25,810 bases of DNA from Lachnospiraceae bacterium UBA7060 (GCA_002493835.1 DLAA01000173.1:36245-62054); one strand, 5' to 3'. Counted from the stretch's first letter, positions 17,401-24,797 are shown. Made by a program: numbers and translations. The notes: generated by a model from the sequence alone, not told the origin.

Positions 17401-17569
17401 TATGAATCCGTGGGCGGAAAAGGGAGTGGTTTATGATGTGGATGCGGCCGATATTCATGAGCGTGCTGTCCGCGGGATACCAGACGGTGAGAAAGAGGAG
17501 GGTGTATTTCTTTTGGAACTCAAGAAATTCGCAGAGGTCGTGAGACATTGGGATGCGGTGCCGGCATAA
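14486..17569 (+). CDS. Calpain-type cysteine protease, candidate injected effector
   Basis: A 1027-residue protein with a peptidase family C2 (calpain) core. Residues 536-545 read QGKLGDCYLL, matching calpain's QGxLGDCWLL: Gln536 is the oxyanion-hole residue and Cys542 the nucleophile. LWVKMIEKAYAA (618-629) matches calpain 'LWxxLLEKAYAK'. GTHAYSI holds His950 and NPWAEKG holds Asn974; their 24-residue spacing equals that of animal calpains. Cys-to-His is about 408 residues against about 157 in calpains, so roughly 250 residues are inserted. The first 480 residues are mostly helical and coiled-coil, Glu/Lys-rich, without signal peptide or membrane segment, and carry no calcium-binding repeats that I recognise. 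AAGGAGGGA precedes ATG 14486. The stretch 15600-17150 reads more AT-rich than its neighbours. That it is CIS cargo is inferred from gene context; regulation of its activity is unknown. Confidence 0.85.
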   Translation: MADPVLQLDANSLNIYAEAKSWVDGQRAQDLQTIMDSETFSIESLEAVDMTANCSSEQLRKIRDYQDRQNRINQELEDLKRKTDTRDDMMKFYEKSIQAEQNKLELNLLKAAVLGRDNVAKRMKAESLERIINFRRVILNCYHSMPSLGWNQRRSKNRHEAEIAKEEAEYTKAKEEFNLRVFTAEAFAGVEADRGAQKTDDEIKQEFLQASFSEQTLEASYVVANLGTCFHNMELIRRAKELESSVSADVYAPVKAKLEAVREYDNVVDSVLWEYGLRIDFDTLQLKEIREDDEEFAKKRRAYLSNGALRFNHAIRTYNQGGQNARQQDPMRTRIEENLGAFEAELRMGRLTNVKLRIMKSLTRRVDTSDSVGAGATIKAAEEDYQGKQEHIAVKKRLMYIFRKLRTILGNGNQAFTSLEEFIKEYVNENRMTYKSRRESEEKEAKALTALKKALIEVHKSARDIGSRYAALLYGLLTEESSGYLEVPPGEIHIIKDEKIGLRRKEEPAKANELKYKDCRDMPLFSHRPNIKDVAQGKLGDCYLLAGLISVVDQNAEAIMNLMKDNGDGTVTVCFKRSEIEGTGDSQRTVYKPCYVTVEKTIPVLKSDGQDAFSRGALWVKMIEKAYAASGLHLLGKINKKRSKEHKDPLQYQDFWMSVQRGEQNLDYDDIRSGKTGEIMSMLLGKEETRSYLDQNRVDHIADRMGSLLPPIMEPTWGPDPTRRYGNDRADSIVYEFLAKRHNGADLADKFVKLKKPVQGDPDFDTLRDEYKDGKKQLGKYIRSCMIHLDIINTLIQKLQPNFMELNSETEIIHLYEKINDMFVHYKQAIGKGGSSLSDEDKMIDGVRKNYATEEFKQSFQKISRRQFRDTVNILKCRHLNRFVKEQQSGQAGAGQAQGSYYTAKERKLYERINSALATGTYVGFGTRKLSDEKTGLNGESEAGGLVGTHAYSIINTRRKTIGSTERLFFVVMNPWAEKGVVYDVDAADIHERAVRGIPDGEKEEGVFLLELKKFAEVVRHWDAVPA

Positions 17570-17584
17570 GGAGGAGACAAAGAT

Positions 17585-18892
17585 ATGAGGATACTTAGAT
17601 GGAGCGGGGGACAGCTTGCGGGATACCGGTTTGACTGTCCGGAATGGATCCGGGACGGATTTAGCACGGGGACTTTGTCCGGGTATGTATGCGTGGACGA
17701 GGAGGAGGCGTGCGTGGTGTCGTATTTGGCATTTTATATGGCTGATTTCGCTGCGGAGGTGATCGCCCATGGAGTCATGGAGGGATATGACCCGGCGGTT
17801 ACCCTGGGGAGACTGTACAGAAGGCTTAAGCAGCACTGCAGAGAGCGGGAGGTTGTGAGGATTGAGGAGGAGATCATCGGACAAGTGCCGGAGGAGATGG
17901 AACAGGTGCTTCTGCGCGAAGGGTTTGCTGTACAGGAAAAGTATGGCAGGATTTGGAGCAAGATATCTGCAGGGGAGGGGGACATGCCGGTTTCCTGCGA
18001 CCCGAATGCCGTACGCCCGGTGGATGGGCTGAACGGGGAAGAACGGGAGTCCCTCATTGCTCTTATGATGACGGCGGATGAGGAAGCGGATGTGGGATAT
18101 GACGGAAGCCTGATTCCTGATCTGTGTGTCACATACTGGCAGGACGGACGGGCGGCGGCCTGCGTATTCTGCGCAGACTACAGGGGTATCATCCGGGCAG
18201 ACAGAGTTTATGTACTTCCCGGCCGCGGGGATTGTCTTCGGGCGCTTTGGGCTCACATCAGGCAGGAGGCGGGGCGGATTCGTCCAAACTGCAGCGATCT
18301 GTATCTGCCGCAGACCTCCGGTGACGTATCTCTCATGGAGGGAGCGGAGCCTGTAAGCGCGAATGTCTGGATATGGATCGACGTCGGCGTGGACAGCATT
18401 TCTTTTCGTGACGCCGAGCTGGAGATAGATATGGTGGCAGCGGATGCAAGGGAGATGGGAGGGATTATACTCTCAAGGCTTACCCCTTTTGCCCATATGC
18501 TTGAGGAGGAAGGGGAAGAGTATGACATGGCGCTGGATGTGCGTATGCTTCCGCAGGTGATGGTGATGTTCCAAAGTCTGGGCGCCGACTATGTCATGGA
18601 GGTGGGCTGTAAAGTGATGGATATGGAGCGAGGAGAATTTTTATTCCCGGTGCAGACAGAGCTTGCGGAATATGAGGATGTGGGGAAGGCGGCTCTTGTA
18701 AGCAGCCGAATGAATGAGAGATTGGAGCGCGCGATCGCATATTGGGATGAAAGAGGAATCATTATGTTAAAGGGATATGCTGCGGACGATGAATTTAGTG
18801 ATGTGATCAGATGGAGAAAGTTTTTTCAAGACTGGAACATGGACTGCCATGTGGCGAGAACGGTGCTGGCGTCTTTTGAAGGGCAGGGTTAG
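17585..18892 (+). CDS. Multi-domain GNAT-like protein of unknown function
   Basis: A 435-residue protein that I cannot assign to a characterised family. Its first 130 residues read like a GNAT fold with a helix LGRLYRRLKQHCREREV after two strands and an 'LLREGFAVQEKYGRIW' ending typical of GNAT C-termini. Residues about 140-270 repeat this layout (DLCVTYWQDGRAAACVFCADY, then a helical GDCLRALWAHIRQEAGRI). Residues 275-435 form a third acidic domain of unknown type. The canonical RxxGxG/A acetyl-CoA loop is not evident, so catalysis is doubtful. It starts MRILR like the protein before the protease, with GGAGGAG before ATG 17585, 15 bases after the protease gene and 3 bases before the STAS gene. 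It may act with the protease, for example as a partner or immunity-type protein; this is inference. Confidence 0.5.
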   Translation: MRILRWSGGQLAGYRFDCPEWIRDGFSTGTLSGYVCVDEEEACVVSYLAFYMADFAAEVIAHGVMEGYDPAVTLGRLYRRLKQHCREREVVRIEEEIIGQVPEEMEQVLLREGFAVQEKYGRIWSKISAGEGDMPVSCDPNAVRPVDGLNGEERESLIALMMTADEEADVGYDGSLIPDLCVTYWQDGRAAACVFCADYRGIIRADRVYVLPGRGDCLRALWAHIRQEAGRIRPNCSDLYLPQTSGDVSLMEGAEPVSANVWIWIDVGVDSISFRDAELEIDMVAADAREMGGIILSRLTPFAHMLEEEGEEYDMALDVRMLPQVMVMFQSLGADYVMEVGCKVMDMERGEFLFPVQTELAEYEDVGKAALVSSRMNERLERAIAYWDERGIIMLKGYAADDEFSDVIRWRKFFQDWNMDCHVARTVLASFEGQG

Positions 18893-18895
18893 TTT

Positions 18896-19204
18896 ATGGA
18901 GACTAAAATGAAGATGAAAAAAGAGCGGGAAGATGGTAAGCTGCTGATCCTGTTAGAGGGCAGGCTTGACACCAGCACGGTACCTCAGCTGGAAGCAGAG
19001 CTGAAGGATTCCATGGAAGGGATAACGGAGCTTGTGTTTGACTTTGCAGGCCTTACCTATCTCTCATCGGCGGGGCTGCGGTTAATCCTGCTGGCACAAA
19101 AGACGATGAGCAGGCAGGGAAGTATGGTAATCAAAAACGTCAACAGCATTGTGATGGAGATTTTTACCATAACAGGCTTTGCGGATATCCTGACTATCGA
19201 ATGA
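18896..19204 (+). CDS. STAS-domain anti-sigma-factor antagonist (RsbV/SpoIIAA-like)
   Basis: A 102-residue STAS protein, the classical partner of an RsbW-type kinase. It has the EGRLDTST turn (residues 21-28), the strand ELVFDFAGLTYL, the phosphorylation loop LSSAGLR with Ser58 at the position of SpoIIAA Ser58, and the closing INVNSI/ITGFADIL-type helix and strand. It is followed by the RsbW-like kinase gene 30 bases on, the usual antagonist-kinase order. The start at ATG 18896 is 3 bases after the upstream stop. An alternative ATG at 18908 has GGAG six bases in front of it, so the protein may be four residues shorter. It is a different paralogue from the STAS protein at 10951; both have the reactive serine. 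Confidence 0.9.
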   Translation: METKMKMKKEREDGKLLILLEGRLDTSTVPQLEAELKDSMEGITELVFDFAGLTYLSSAGLRLILLAQKTMSRQGSMVIKNVNSIVMEIFTITGFADILTIE

Positions 19205-19218
19205 TGCCGGGCGGGGTG

Positions 19219-19226
19219 AAGGAGGT
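19219..19226 (+). promoter_or_regulatory. Ribosome binding site AAGGAGGT
   Basis: A near-perfect Shine-Dalgarno lies 8 bases before ATG 19235, predicting strong translation of the kinase relative to the weakly served STAS start before it. Confidence 0.6.
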
Positions 19227-19234
19227 TTATACAT

Positions 19235-19669
19235 ATGGCAAAAATGCGGATTGACGCAACAGTTGAGAATTTGGACAGGCTTATGGATTTCCTGGAAGAG
19301 CAGATGAAAGGTACGGGTTTTTCTGAAATGCTGGTATCCCAGGTGAAGACAGCGGCGGAGGAGATTTTTGTCAATATTGCACATTACGCTTATTCTCCAA
19401 CTGTGGGAGCGGCGGTGGTCTGCTGTGAGGTGGGAGGAGACCCTTTGCAGATTACAGTGGCGATTGCCGATGAGGGAAGGCCGTATGACCCTCTTACAAG
19501 GGAGGATCCGGATATTACACTTCCAGCTGGCGTAAGACCGATTGGCGGGCTTGGTATTTTTATGACCAAAAAGCTGATGGATGAAGTTTGGTATGAATAC
19601 AAGGACGGGAAAAATATCCTGACGCTGCGAAAACGCAGTGTCAGTGAAGAAAGACGGAGTAGTTTATGA
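19235..19669 (+). CDS. RsbW-like serine kinase/anti-sigma factor (GHKL ATPase)
   Basis: A 144-residue GHKL-type ATPase of the RsbW/SpoIIAB family. Such proteins phosphorylate a STAS antagonist and sequester a partner. The ATP-binding motifs are intact: N-box AAEEIFVNIAHYAY with Glu43 and Asn47; G1 box ADEGRPYDP with Asp79 and Gly81; and G2 box GGLGIFMTKK at 104-113. The length is typical. It follows the STAS gene and its last codons overlap the start of the formyltransferase fusion gene (ATGA). No sigma factor gene is visible in the window, so the sequestered partner is unknown. It may be a sigma factor encoded elsewhere or another protein. The probable substrates are the STAS proteins at 18896 and 10951. 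Confidence 0.92.
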   Translation: MAKMRIDATVENLDRLMDFLEEQMKGTGFSEMLVSQVKTAAEEIFVNIAHYAYSPTVGAAVVCCEVGGDPLQITVAIADEGRPYDPLTREDPDITLPAGVRPIGGLGIFMTKKLMDEVWYEYKDGKNILTLRKRSVSEERRSSL

Positions 19670-21342
19670 AAATTGCATATTTGGGAATAGACATGCTTTA
19701 TCCGGTTCTTATCTCTCTTTTGGGCAGTGACTGTGAAATTTTGAAAATTTTCACCTGTCCGACGGACAATGTGACGGAATATAACACCAGGGTGATACAG
19801 AGTGCAGAGGACTATAGAATACCATACACGGTGCAGAGAATTACAAAGACGGATATGAAAATGCTTTCTGAGAAGGGGTGCGGGCTTTTGATCTGCGCAG
19901 GTTACTACTATCGGATTCCGGTCACAAAGGCTTTTCCTATGGTTAATTTTCATCCGTCTCCCCTGCCGCTTGGACGCGGTCCGTGGCCGATGCCCTGGAT
20001 TATCCTGAAAGGGCTTGCACAAGGCGGCATTACGGCGCATAAAATCGTGGAAGAGCTGGATGCGGGGGATATCCTTCTACAGGAAACCTTTGCCGTAGAT
20101 TCGGATGAGACACTGGTAACTTATATGGACAAGGTATCTGAGAAGATTCCGGGCATGGTAGAACGATTGCTCAAGGATTTATCTAAACTCTGGGAAAATG
20201 CGCGTCCTCAGGGGCAGGGCATATATTGGGACAGCCCGACGCCCGATCAGTGGACTGTGAAGGCCCGGATGCCTGTCACAGAAGCGGACAGAATATTGCG
20301 GGCCTTTTATGGATATGAGTGTATTTACGAGAAAGAGGGCCATTTGACGGAACTGATTGGGGGCAGGGCCATCTTTGGCGGGGATGGCAGGCATGAGTTC
20401 CCTCTGCGCGGGGGCTATATTGAAGCACAGAAAAAGAGAAAGCTGGAACTGCCCCGAAAAATGGAAATAGAAACCCAGGGGGAGACGGAGGAGATCACGC
20501 TGGCGCACAGACAGCCGATTGAAAGACTAAGAGCCGGCTGCGGGCACGTGCTGTCTTCCCACGCGTTCCAGTCTCTGTTCTTATGGCGAAGACATATGGG
20601 ATTGTCGCTGTATCTGACTCCGGAAATGTTTTGCGTATGCTATGGGAAGAAGGGAAACAATACTTGGTTTTTTCCTTGCGGGGAGGAAGGTGCGGTGCGG
20701 GCATTTATTGAGAAGCATATAGAGGAGGCGGATTTTTCCCTGTGCTATCTTCGCCCGGAAGATGCGGATTGGCTGGTATCGTGCTATCCCGGCAGATGGA
20801 AATTGTACAGGACGCCGGAGGATGATGAATACTTGTATGTGCCGGAAAAACACAGATGCCTGAAAGGGCGCGCTTACCAGCGGTTCCGCACACAGGTAAA
20901 CAAGGTGGAGCGGGAGGATGCGCCGCGCTGTGCATGGCTTGACGATTACAACGTACAAGATGCTTTGTATGTAGTCCGGGAATGGCACAGGACCCATGAG
21001 AAAGGGGCCGGACAGTTTATGGGGGATGAGATCGATGAGGAGGCGATTCTGCTGTGGCGCAGGCTGGGTCTGAAAGCCCGGCTCCTTTATCTCGGTGGGC
21101 GGCCAGCCGCAGTCACGGCCGGATTCTATATAAGCGAACATATTTTTGATATCGCAGTGGCAAAAACGGCAGTCAGCTGGCCGGGTGTCGCCTATTACGC
21201 GAGGAGAGATTTAATTTGTTCTGTCCCATGCGGGCTGATCAATCATGAGGAAGATATGGGCGTACCGGGGCTGCGGAAAATGAAGGAGGGAATGCTGCCT
21301 GGCGGAAAGAATGAAATGTGGGCGGCGGAAAATAGGATATGA
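19666..21342 (+). CDS. Formyltransferase fused to a DUF2156/lysyltransferase-like domain
   Basis: A 558-residue fusion. Residues 1-210 are a formyltransferase domain of the methionyl-tRNA/sugar-nucleotide formyltransferase superfamily. NFHPSPLPLGRGP holds Asn94 and His96, and ELDAGDIL holds Asp132. The His-to-Asp spacing of 36 equals that in Escherichia coli Fmt (His108, Asp144), so the catalytic triad looks complete. Residues 210-280 resemble the linker and C-terminal part of such enzymes. From about 290 a second domain begins; YLYVPEKHRCLKGRAYQRFR then QVNKVE (about 389-414) matches the DUF2156 family, the GNAT-like C-terminal domain of phosphatidylglycerol lysyltransferases. The N-terminal membrane part of those enzymes is absent. 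The acceptor is unknown. The start overlaps the kinase stop as ATGA, and the stop overlaps the next start the same way. It is unusual to find this fusion in a signalling operon. Confidence 0.78.
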   Translation: MKIAYLGIDMLYPVLISLLGSDCEILKIFTCPTDNVTEYNTRVIQSAEDYRIPYTVQRITKTDMKMLSEKGCGLLICAGYYYRIPVTKAFPMVNFHPSPLPLGRGPWPMPWIILKGLAQGGITAHKIVEELDAGDILLQETFAVDSDETLVTYMDKVSEKIPGMVERLLKDLSKLWENARPQGQGIYWDSPTPDQWTVKARMPVTEADRILRAFYGYECIYEKEGHLTELIGGRAIFGGDGRHEFPLRGGYIEAQKKRKLELPRKMEIETQGETEEITLAHRQPIERLRAGCGHVLSSHAFQSLFLWRRHMGLSLYLTPEMFCVCYGKKGNNTWFFPCGEEGAVRAFIEKHIEEADFSLCYLRPEDADWLVSCYPGRWKLYRTPEDDEYLYVPEKHRCLKGRAYQRFRTQVNKVEREDAPRCAWLDDYNVQDALYVVREWHRTHEKGAGQFMGDEIDEEAILLWRRLGLKARLLYLGGRPAAVTAGFYISEHIFDIAVAKTAVSWPGVAYYARRDLICSVPCGLINHEEDMGVPGLRKMKEGMLPGGKNEMWAAENRI

Positions 21343-23087
21343 AAAACAAAGATCTGTTCACATCAAAGATGTTTCATCGACTGTTGACTCCTTCCCTGCT
21401 GTCTTCCGTCGGCCTTGCGTTTGCGGATATGGCGGATGCGGTGGTGGTGGGACAGCGTATGGGAGCGGCAGGATTGGCGGCGATCAGTTTCTGCCTGCCT
21501 TTCTATATGATACTGAATGTTCTGATGCTCGGGCTGGGGATTGGCGGGAGTAGCAGATATTCTCGTCTTCTGGGAGAGGGAAAGCCGAAGGAGGCGGTCG
21601 AATGCTTTAACCGTATCATGAGGGCAGGTGTGCTGCTCGGTGTGTTTCTCGCAGTGGGCGTAAATTTGTCTGCGGAAACCATTTTATGTTTCTTTGGGGC
21701 TGCTTCTTCGGATCCTGCGGTATATGCTGCCAGCCGAAGTTATCTTGGTATCATTGCATCTGGGGCACCGCTGTTCTTTATCAATTATGAAATACCGTAT
21801 TTTCTTCGCAGTGACGGGAGAGGGAGGCTTTCGGGAGCGGGATTTCTTTTGGGAAGTGTGACGGATATTCTGGCAAGTCTGTTGTTTGTCATATGCTTTG
21901 ACTGGGGGATCAGAGGTGCTGCCTGGGCGACTCTGCTTGGCGTTTCCGTTTCCATTCTAAGCTACCTGCCGAGCATTTTACCGGGGAGAAATGGGGAAAA
22001 GCATCTTTTGTGCCTCTCTTGCCCGTCCCCTTGCCTGGGGGAGGTTTTTGCATGCTTTAAGACGGGAGCGGCGACTTCCTCCCAGTATATTTTTCAGATG
22101 GTGTTTTTGCTGATCGCAAATAACGTATTGATCAGAATAGCGGGAGAGGACGGAGTGGCTGTTTTTGATATGGTGCAGAATGCTTCCTATCTGATCTTGT
22201 ATCTGTATGAGGGGACGGCCAGAGCGATGCAGCCCCTTCTTTGTACCTTTTATGGAGAGCGGAATGCACAGGCCATGGACAGGACGCTCCAGTTAGGATA
22301 CCGAAGCGCGTTTATCGCAGGAGGACTGGCGGCTGCTCTTATCGGTATATTTCCCGGTTTTATCTGTAGTTTGTTCGGTCTGGACTCTCAGGCGGGTAAG
22401 GAGCTTGGAAAAGGGGCGCTGCGTCTGTTTGGATTAAGCAGTTTTTTCGCCGGGACAAGCGTACTCTTGGAAACATACTACCAGTCCGTTGAGGAGGAGG
22501 GAAGCGCTTTTTTACTTGCCTGTCTTCGCGGTTGGGCTGTGCTGGTGCCCTGTACGGTTCTGTTTTCTTTTACTTCCCTGTCGAATTTTTTCTGGCTCTA
22601 TCCCGTATGCGAGAGTGTCTCCCTGTTTCTCTTTTTTTTGTGGAGATGGAAACGGGGAAAAGGGGCGCCGGTCTTTGATGGGAAAAGAGTGTTAAGCGCC
22701 AACATACAGGGCGGAAACAAGGACATAGCAAGGGTGACCGAGGAAGTCGGACGCTTTTGCAGGCAGTGGGAGGGGGAGCACCGTCAGGCGTATTTTGTGT
22801 CGCTGGCGGTGGAGGAGATCTGTATGGCGATTGTCGAAAAAAATAAACAGGAAGAGAAAACGGTTGCTTTGCAGATTACGCTGATAGCGCTGCCAGAACA
22901 TGAGTTTGAACTGCACATCCGCGACAATACCGATATTTTTAACCCATTTTCATTGGAGAGTGCGAAAGCTGGAGAAAAGAACGGTTTTGACATGGATGCA
23001 CTGGGCGTGATGGTTATCAAACAACAGGCAAAGGATTACTTTTATCGAAATTATCAGGGATTTAATTCCCTTGTCGTACGTATTTAA
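21339..23087 (+). CDS. MATE-family transporter fused to a degenerate RsbW-like domain
   Basis: A 582-residue membrane protein. Residues about 10-450 show the multi-helix pattern of MATE efflux pumps (two six-helix bundles). The family signature VGQRMGAAGLAAIS is near residues 37-50, with GIRGAAWATLLG later. A charged loop leads to a cytoplasmic GHKL-like domain (about 455-582). Its N-box, AVEEICMAIV, keeps Glu492 and Glu493 but has Ala497 in place of Asn. The G1 box RDNTDIFNPF has Thr531 in place of Gly. The G2 region keeps DALGVMVIK with Gly556, and the YRNYQGFNSLVV ending is the usual one for this domain class. ATP hydrolysis or kinase activity is therefore doubtful, while binding of a STAS protein remains possible. 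ATG 21339 overlaps the upstream stop. Substrate unknown. Confidence 0.82.
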   Translation: MKNKDLFTSKMFHRLLTPSLLSSVGLAFADMADAVVVGQRMGAAGLAAISFCLPFYMILNVLMLGLGIGGSSRYSRLLGEGKPKEAVECFNRIMRAGVLLGVFLAVGVNLSAETILCFFGAASSDPAVYAASRSYLGIIASGAPLFFINYEIPYFLRSDGRGRLSGAGFLLGSVTDILASLLFVICFDWGIRGAAWATLLGVSVSILSYLPSILPGRNGEKHLLCLSCPSPCLGEVFACFKTGAATSSQYIFQMVFLLIANNVLIRIAGEDGVAVFDMVQNASYLILYLYEGTARAMQPLLCTFYGERNAQAMDRTLQLGYRSAFIAGGLAAALIGIFPGFICSLFGLDSQAGKELGKGALRLFGLSSFFAGTSVLLETYYQSVEEEGSAFLLACLRGWAVLVPCTVLFSFTSLSNFFWLYPVCESVSLFLFFLWRWKRGKGAPVFDGKRVLSANIQGGNKDIARVTEEVGRFCRQWEGEHRQAYFVSLAVEEICMAIVEKNKQEEKTVALQITLIALPEHEFELHIRDNTDIFNPFSLESAKAGEKNGFDMDALGVMVIKQQAKDYFYRNYQGFNSLVVRI

Positions 23088-23096
23088 GGAGGCCGT

Positions 23097-24797
23097 ATGA
23101 AAGAGAGATTTTTGTCACTGAGAATCAAGGTGGTCCTGTTGGTTTTGTGGACAGCTGCGCTTCTTGCGGCTTCCGCGCTTGTTGTGAGCTTTTACATATA
23201 CTCTGGGACGATGCGATCCCATTATGAAAAACTGACAGCGAACCTTGCAAAGACTACGGCTGAGATTCTGGATGAGGAGGATGTGGGTGAGCTGTCACAA
23301 AATGTACTTGTCTGTTACCGCGCTGCCTGCGGCGAAGACCAGCCACCTGACTTGGAAGCGTGTTCCCGGCGGGAGAAAGAGACCTATTTTGCTTTTTTTG
23401 ATGAGATTGTAGATACGGATGTTTATAGACGGATTAATGATACATTGGGGAAGATACGGAGGGCAAATGAAGTGCGCTCCCTCTATCTTGTCTATGTGGA
23501 TGTAAAGACTGACAAATGTGTATATGTATGCGACAATTCGTCTGATGAGGATGTCTGTGCGCCGGGGACGCTGGATCGGATTGAGGAGCGCAACAGGAAG
23601 CTTTTGGAACAGGGACAATATGATTTTCCGGCTTATGTCACCAATTACAGCCAGTACGGATGGCTCTGTTCTGCTTCTGCAGCTGTCCGCGACAATGATG
23701 GTGCCGTGCTCGCTAATGTCTTTGTCGATATTTCCATGGATGAGGTGATGAGGGATAGACAAAAGTTTTTGAGGAGACTTCTGGGCGTTTTGATCTGCAC
23801 AACTTTTGTGCTGATCCTGGTTGGGGTGCATGTGATTTCGAGGACTGTCGTAAATCCGATCAATCAGCTTGCACAGTCCACAGCAGGATTTGTGGCGCAC
23901 AGGAAAGAAAATGGCACGGCTGTCGTGCAGGAACTGGATATCCGTTCAAAAGATGAGATAGGAAGGCTTGCCAGAGCTGTCTGCAAGATGGAAAAAGATA
24001 TCAATGAATATATAGACAATATTGCCGCGGTGACTGCAGAGAAAGAGAGAATCGGAGCCGAGCTGAATGTGGCTGCCCAGATTCAGGCGTCCATGCTGCC
24101 TGGCATCTTCCCGGAGTTCGCCGATAAGCTGGAGTTTGAGATAGCGGCCTCCATGGAGCCGGCAAAGGAAGTCGGTGGAGATTTTTACGATTTTTTCAGG
24201 GTGGATAAAAGCCATCTGGCTATTGTCATGGCGGACGTATCAGGCAAGGGTGTTCCGGCTGCGCTGTTTATGGTGATTGGCAAGACACTGATCAAAGACC
24301 ACACGCAGCCGGGCAGAGATTTGGGGGAGGTGTTTAACGAGGTAAATAATATTCTGTGTGCAAGCAATAGCGAAAATTTATTTATCACGGCTTTTATCGG
24401 GGTGTTGGATTTGGTGACCGGGGAGTTTATGTATGTCAACGCCGGACATGAAATGCCTTTTATCTGCCATGAGGGCAGTTTTGAGGTTTATAGGATTGCG
24501 CCAGGTTTTGTGCTGGCAGGGATTGAGAATATGCGCTATACGGCGGGCTGCTTTACGCTTGCGGAGGGAGATAAACTGTTCCAGTATACAGATGGCGTGA
24601 CGGAGGCCGCCGATGCAGGGGATAATCTGTATGGGATGGAGAGACTTTCCGGTGTGCTGAACCAGAACACCGATGGCTCTCCCGAGGAGATTCTCCGGGC
24701 GGTGAAGCGGGATATCGATGAGTTTGTGGGAGAGGCACCACAGTTTGATGATATTACGATGTTGTGCCTGCTGTTCAAGAAAAAAATATCTATATAA
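23097..24797 (+). CDS. Membrane-bound SpoIIE/RsbU-type PP2C phosphatase with HAMP domain
   Basis: A 566-residue serine phosphatase that would dephosphorylate STAS antagonists and so turn the partner switch on. Residues about 9-34 are the first membrane helix. Residues 35-227 are an extracytoplasmic sensor with Cache-like features (FVDISMDEVMRDR near its end). About 228-247 is the second helix. A HAMP domain follows from Asn253 (NPINQLAQSTAGF), then a helical linker (AELNVAAQIQASMLP). The PP2C domain holds its metal-binding aspartates: Asp362 in VGGDFYD, Asp380 in ADVSGKG, Asp499 in DGVTEA, and Asp551/Asp552 in FDDITML. AAGGAGG precedes ATG 23097, 9 bases after the transporter gene. The sensing domain places the input for the module outside the membrane. 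It is the last gene of the apparent operon. The ligand is unknown. Confidence 0.93.
   Translation: MKERFLSLRIKVVLLVLWTAALLAASALVVSFYIYSGTMRSHYEKLTANLAKTTAEILDEEDVGELSQNVLVCYRAACGEDQPPDLEACSRREKETYFAFFDEIVDTDVYRRINDTLGKIRRANEVRSLYLVYVDVKTDKCVYVCDNSSDEDVCAPGTLDRIEERNRKLLEQGQYDFPAYVTNYSQYGWLCSASAAVRDNDGAVLANVFVDISMDEVMRDRQKFLRRLLGVLICTTFVLILVGVHVISRTVVNPINQLAQSTAGFVAHRKENGTAVVQELDIRSKDEIGRLARAVCKMEKDINEYIDNIAAVTAEKERIGAELNVAAQIQASMLPGIFPEFADKLEFEIAASMEPAKEVGGDFYDFFRVDKSHLAIVMADVSGKGVPAALFMVIGKTLIKDHTQPGRDLGEVFNEVNNILCASNSENLFITAFIGVLDLVTGEFMYVNAGHEMPFICHEGSFEVYRIAPGFVLAGIENMRYTAGCFTLAEGDKLFQYTDGVTEAADAGDNLYGMERLSGVLNQNTDGSPEEILRAVKRDIDEFVGEAPQFDDITMLCLLFKKKISI

Noticed and set aside
17294..18256. 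Minus-strand open frame of 320 codons
   Set aside because: It overlaps the catalytic end of the protease and the following gene, and its composition is that of an antisense shadow.
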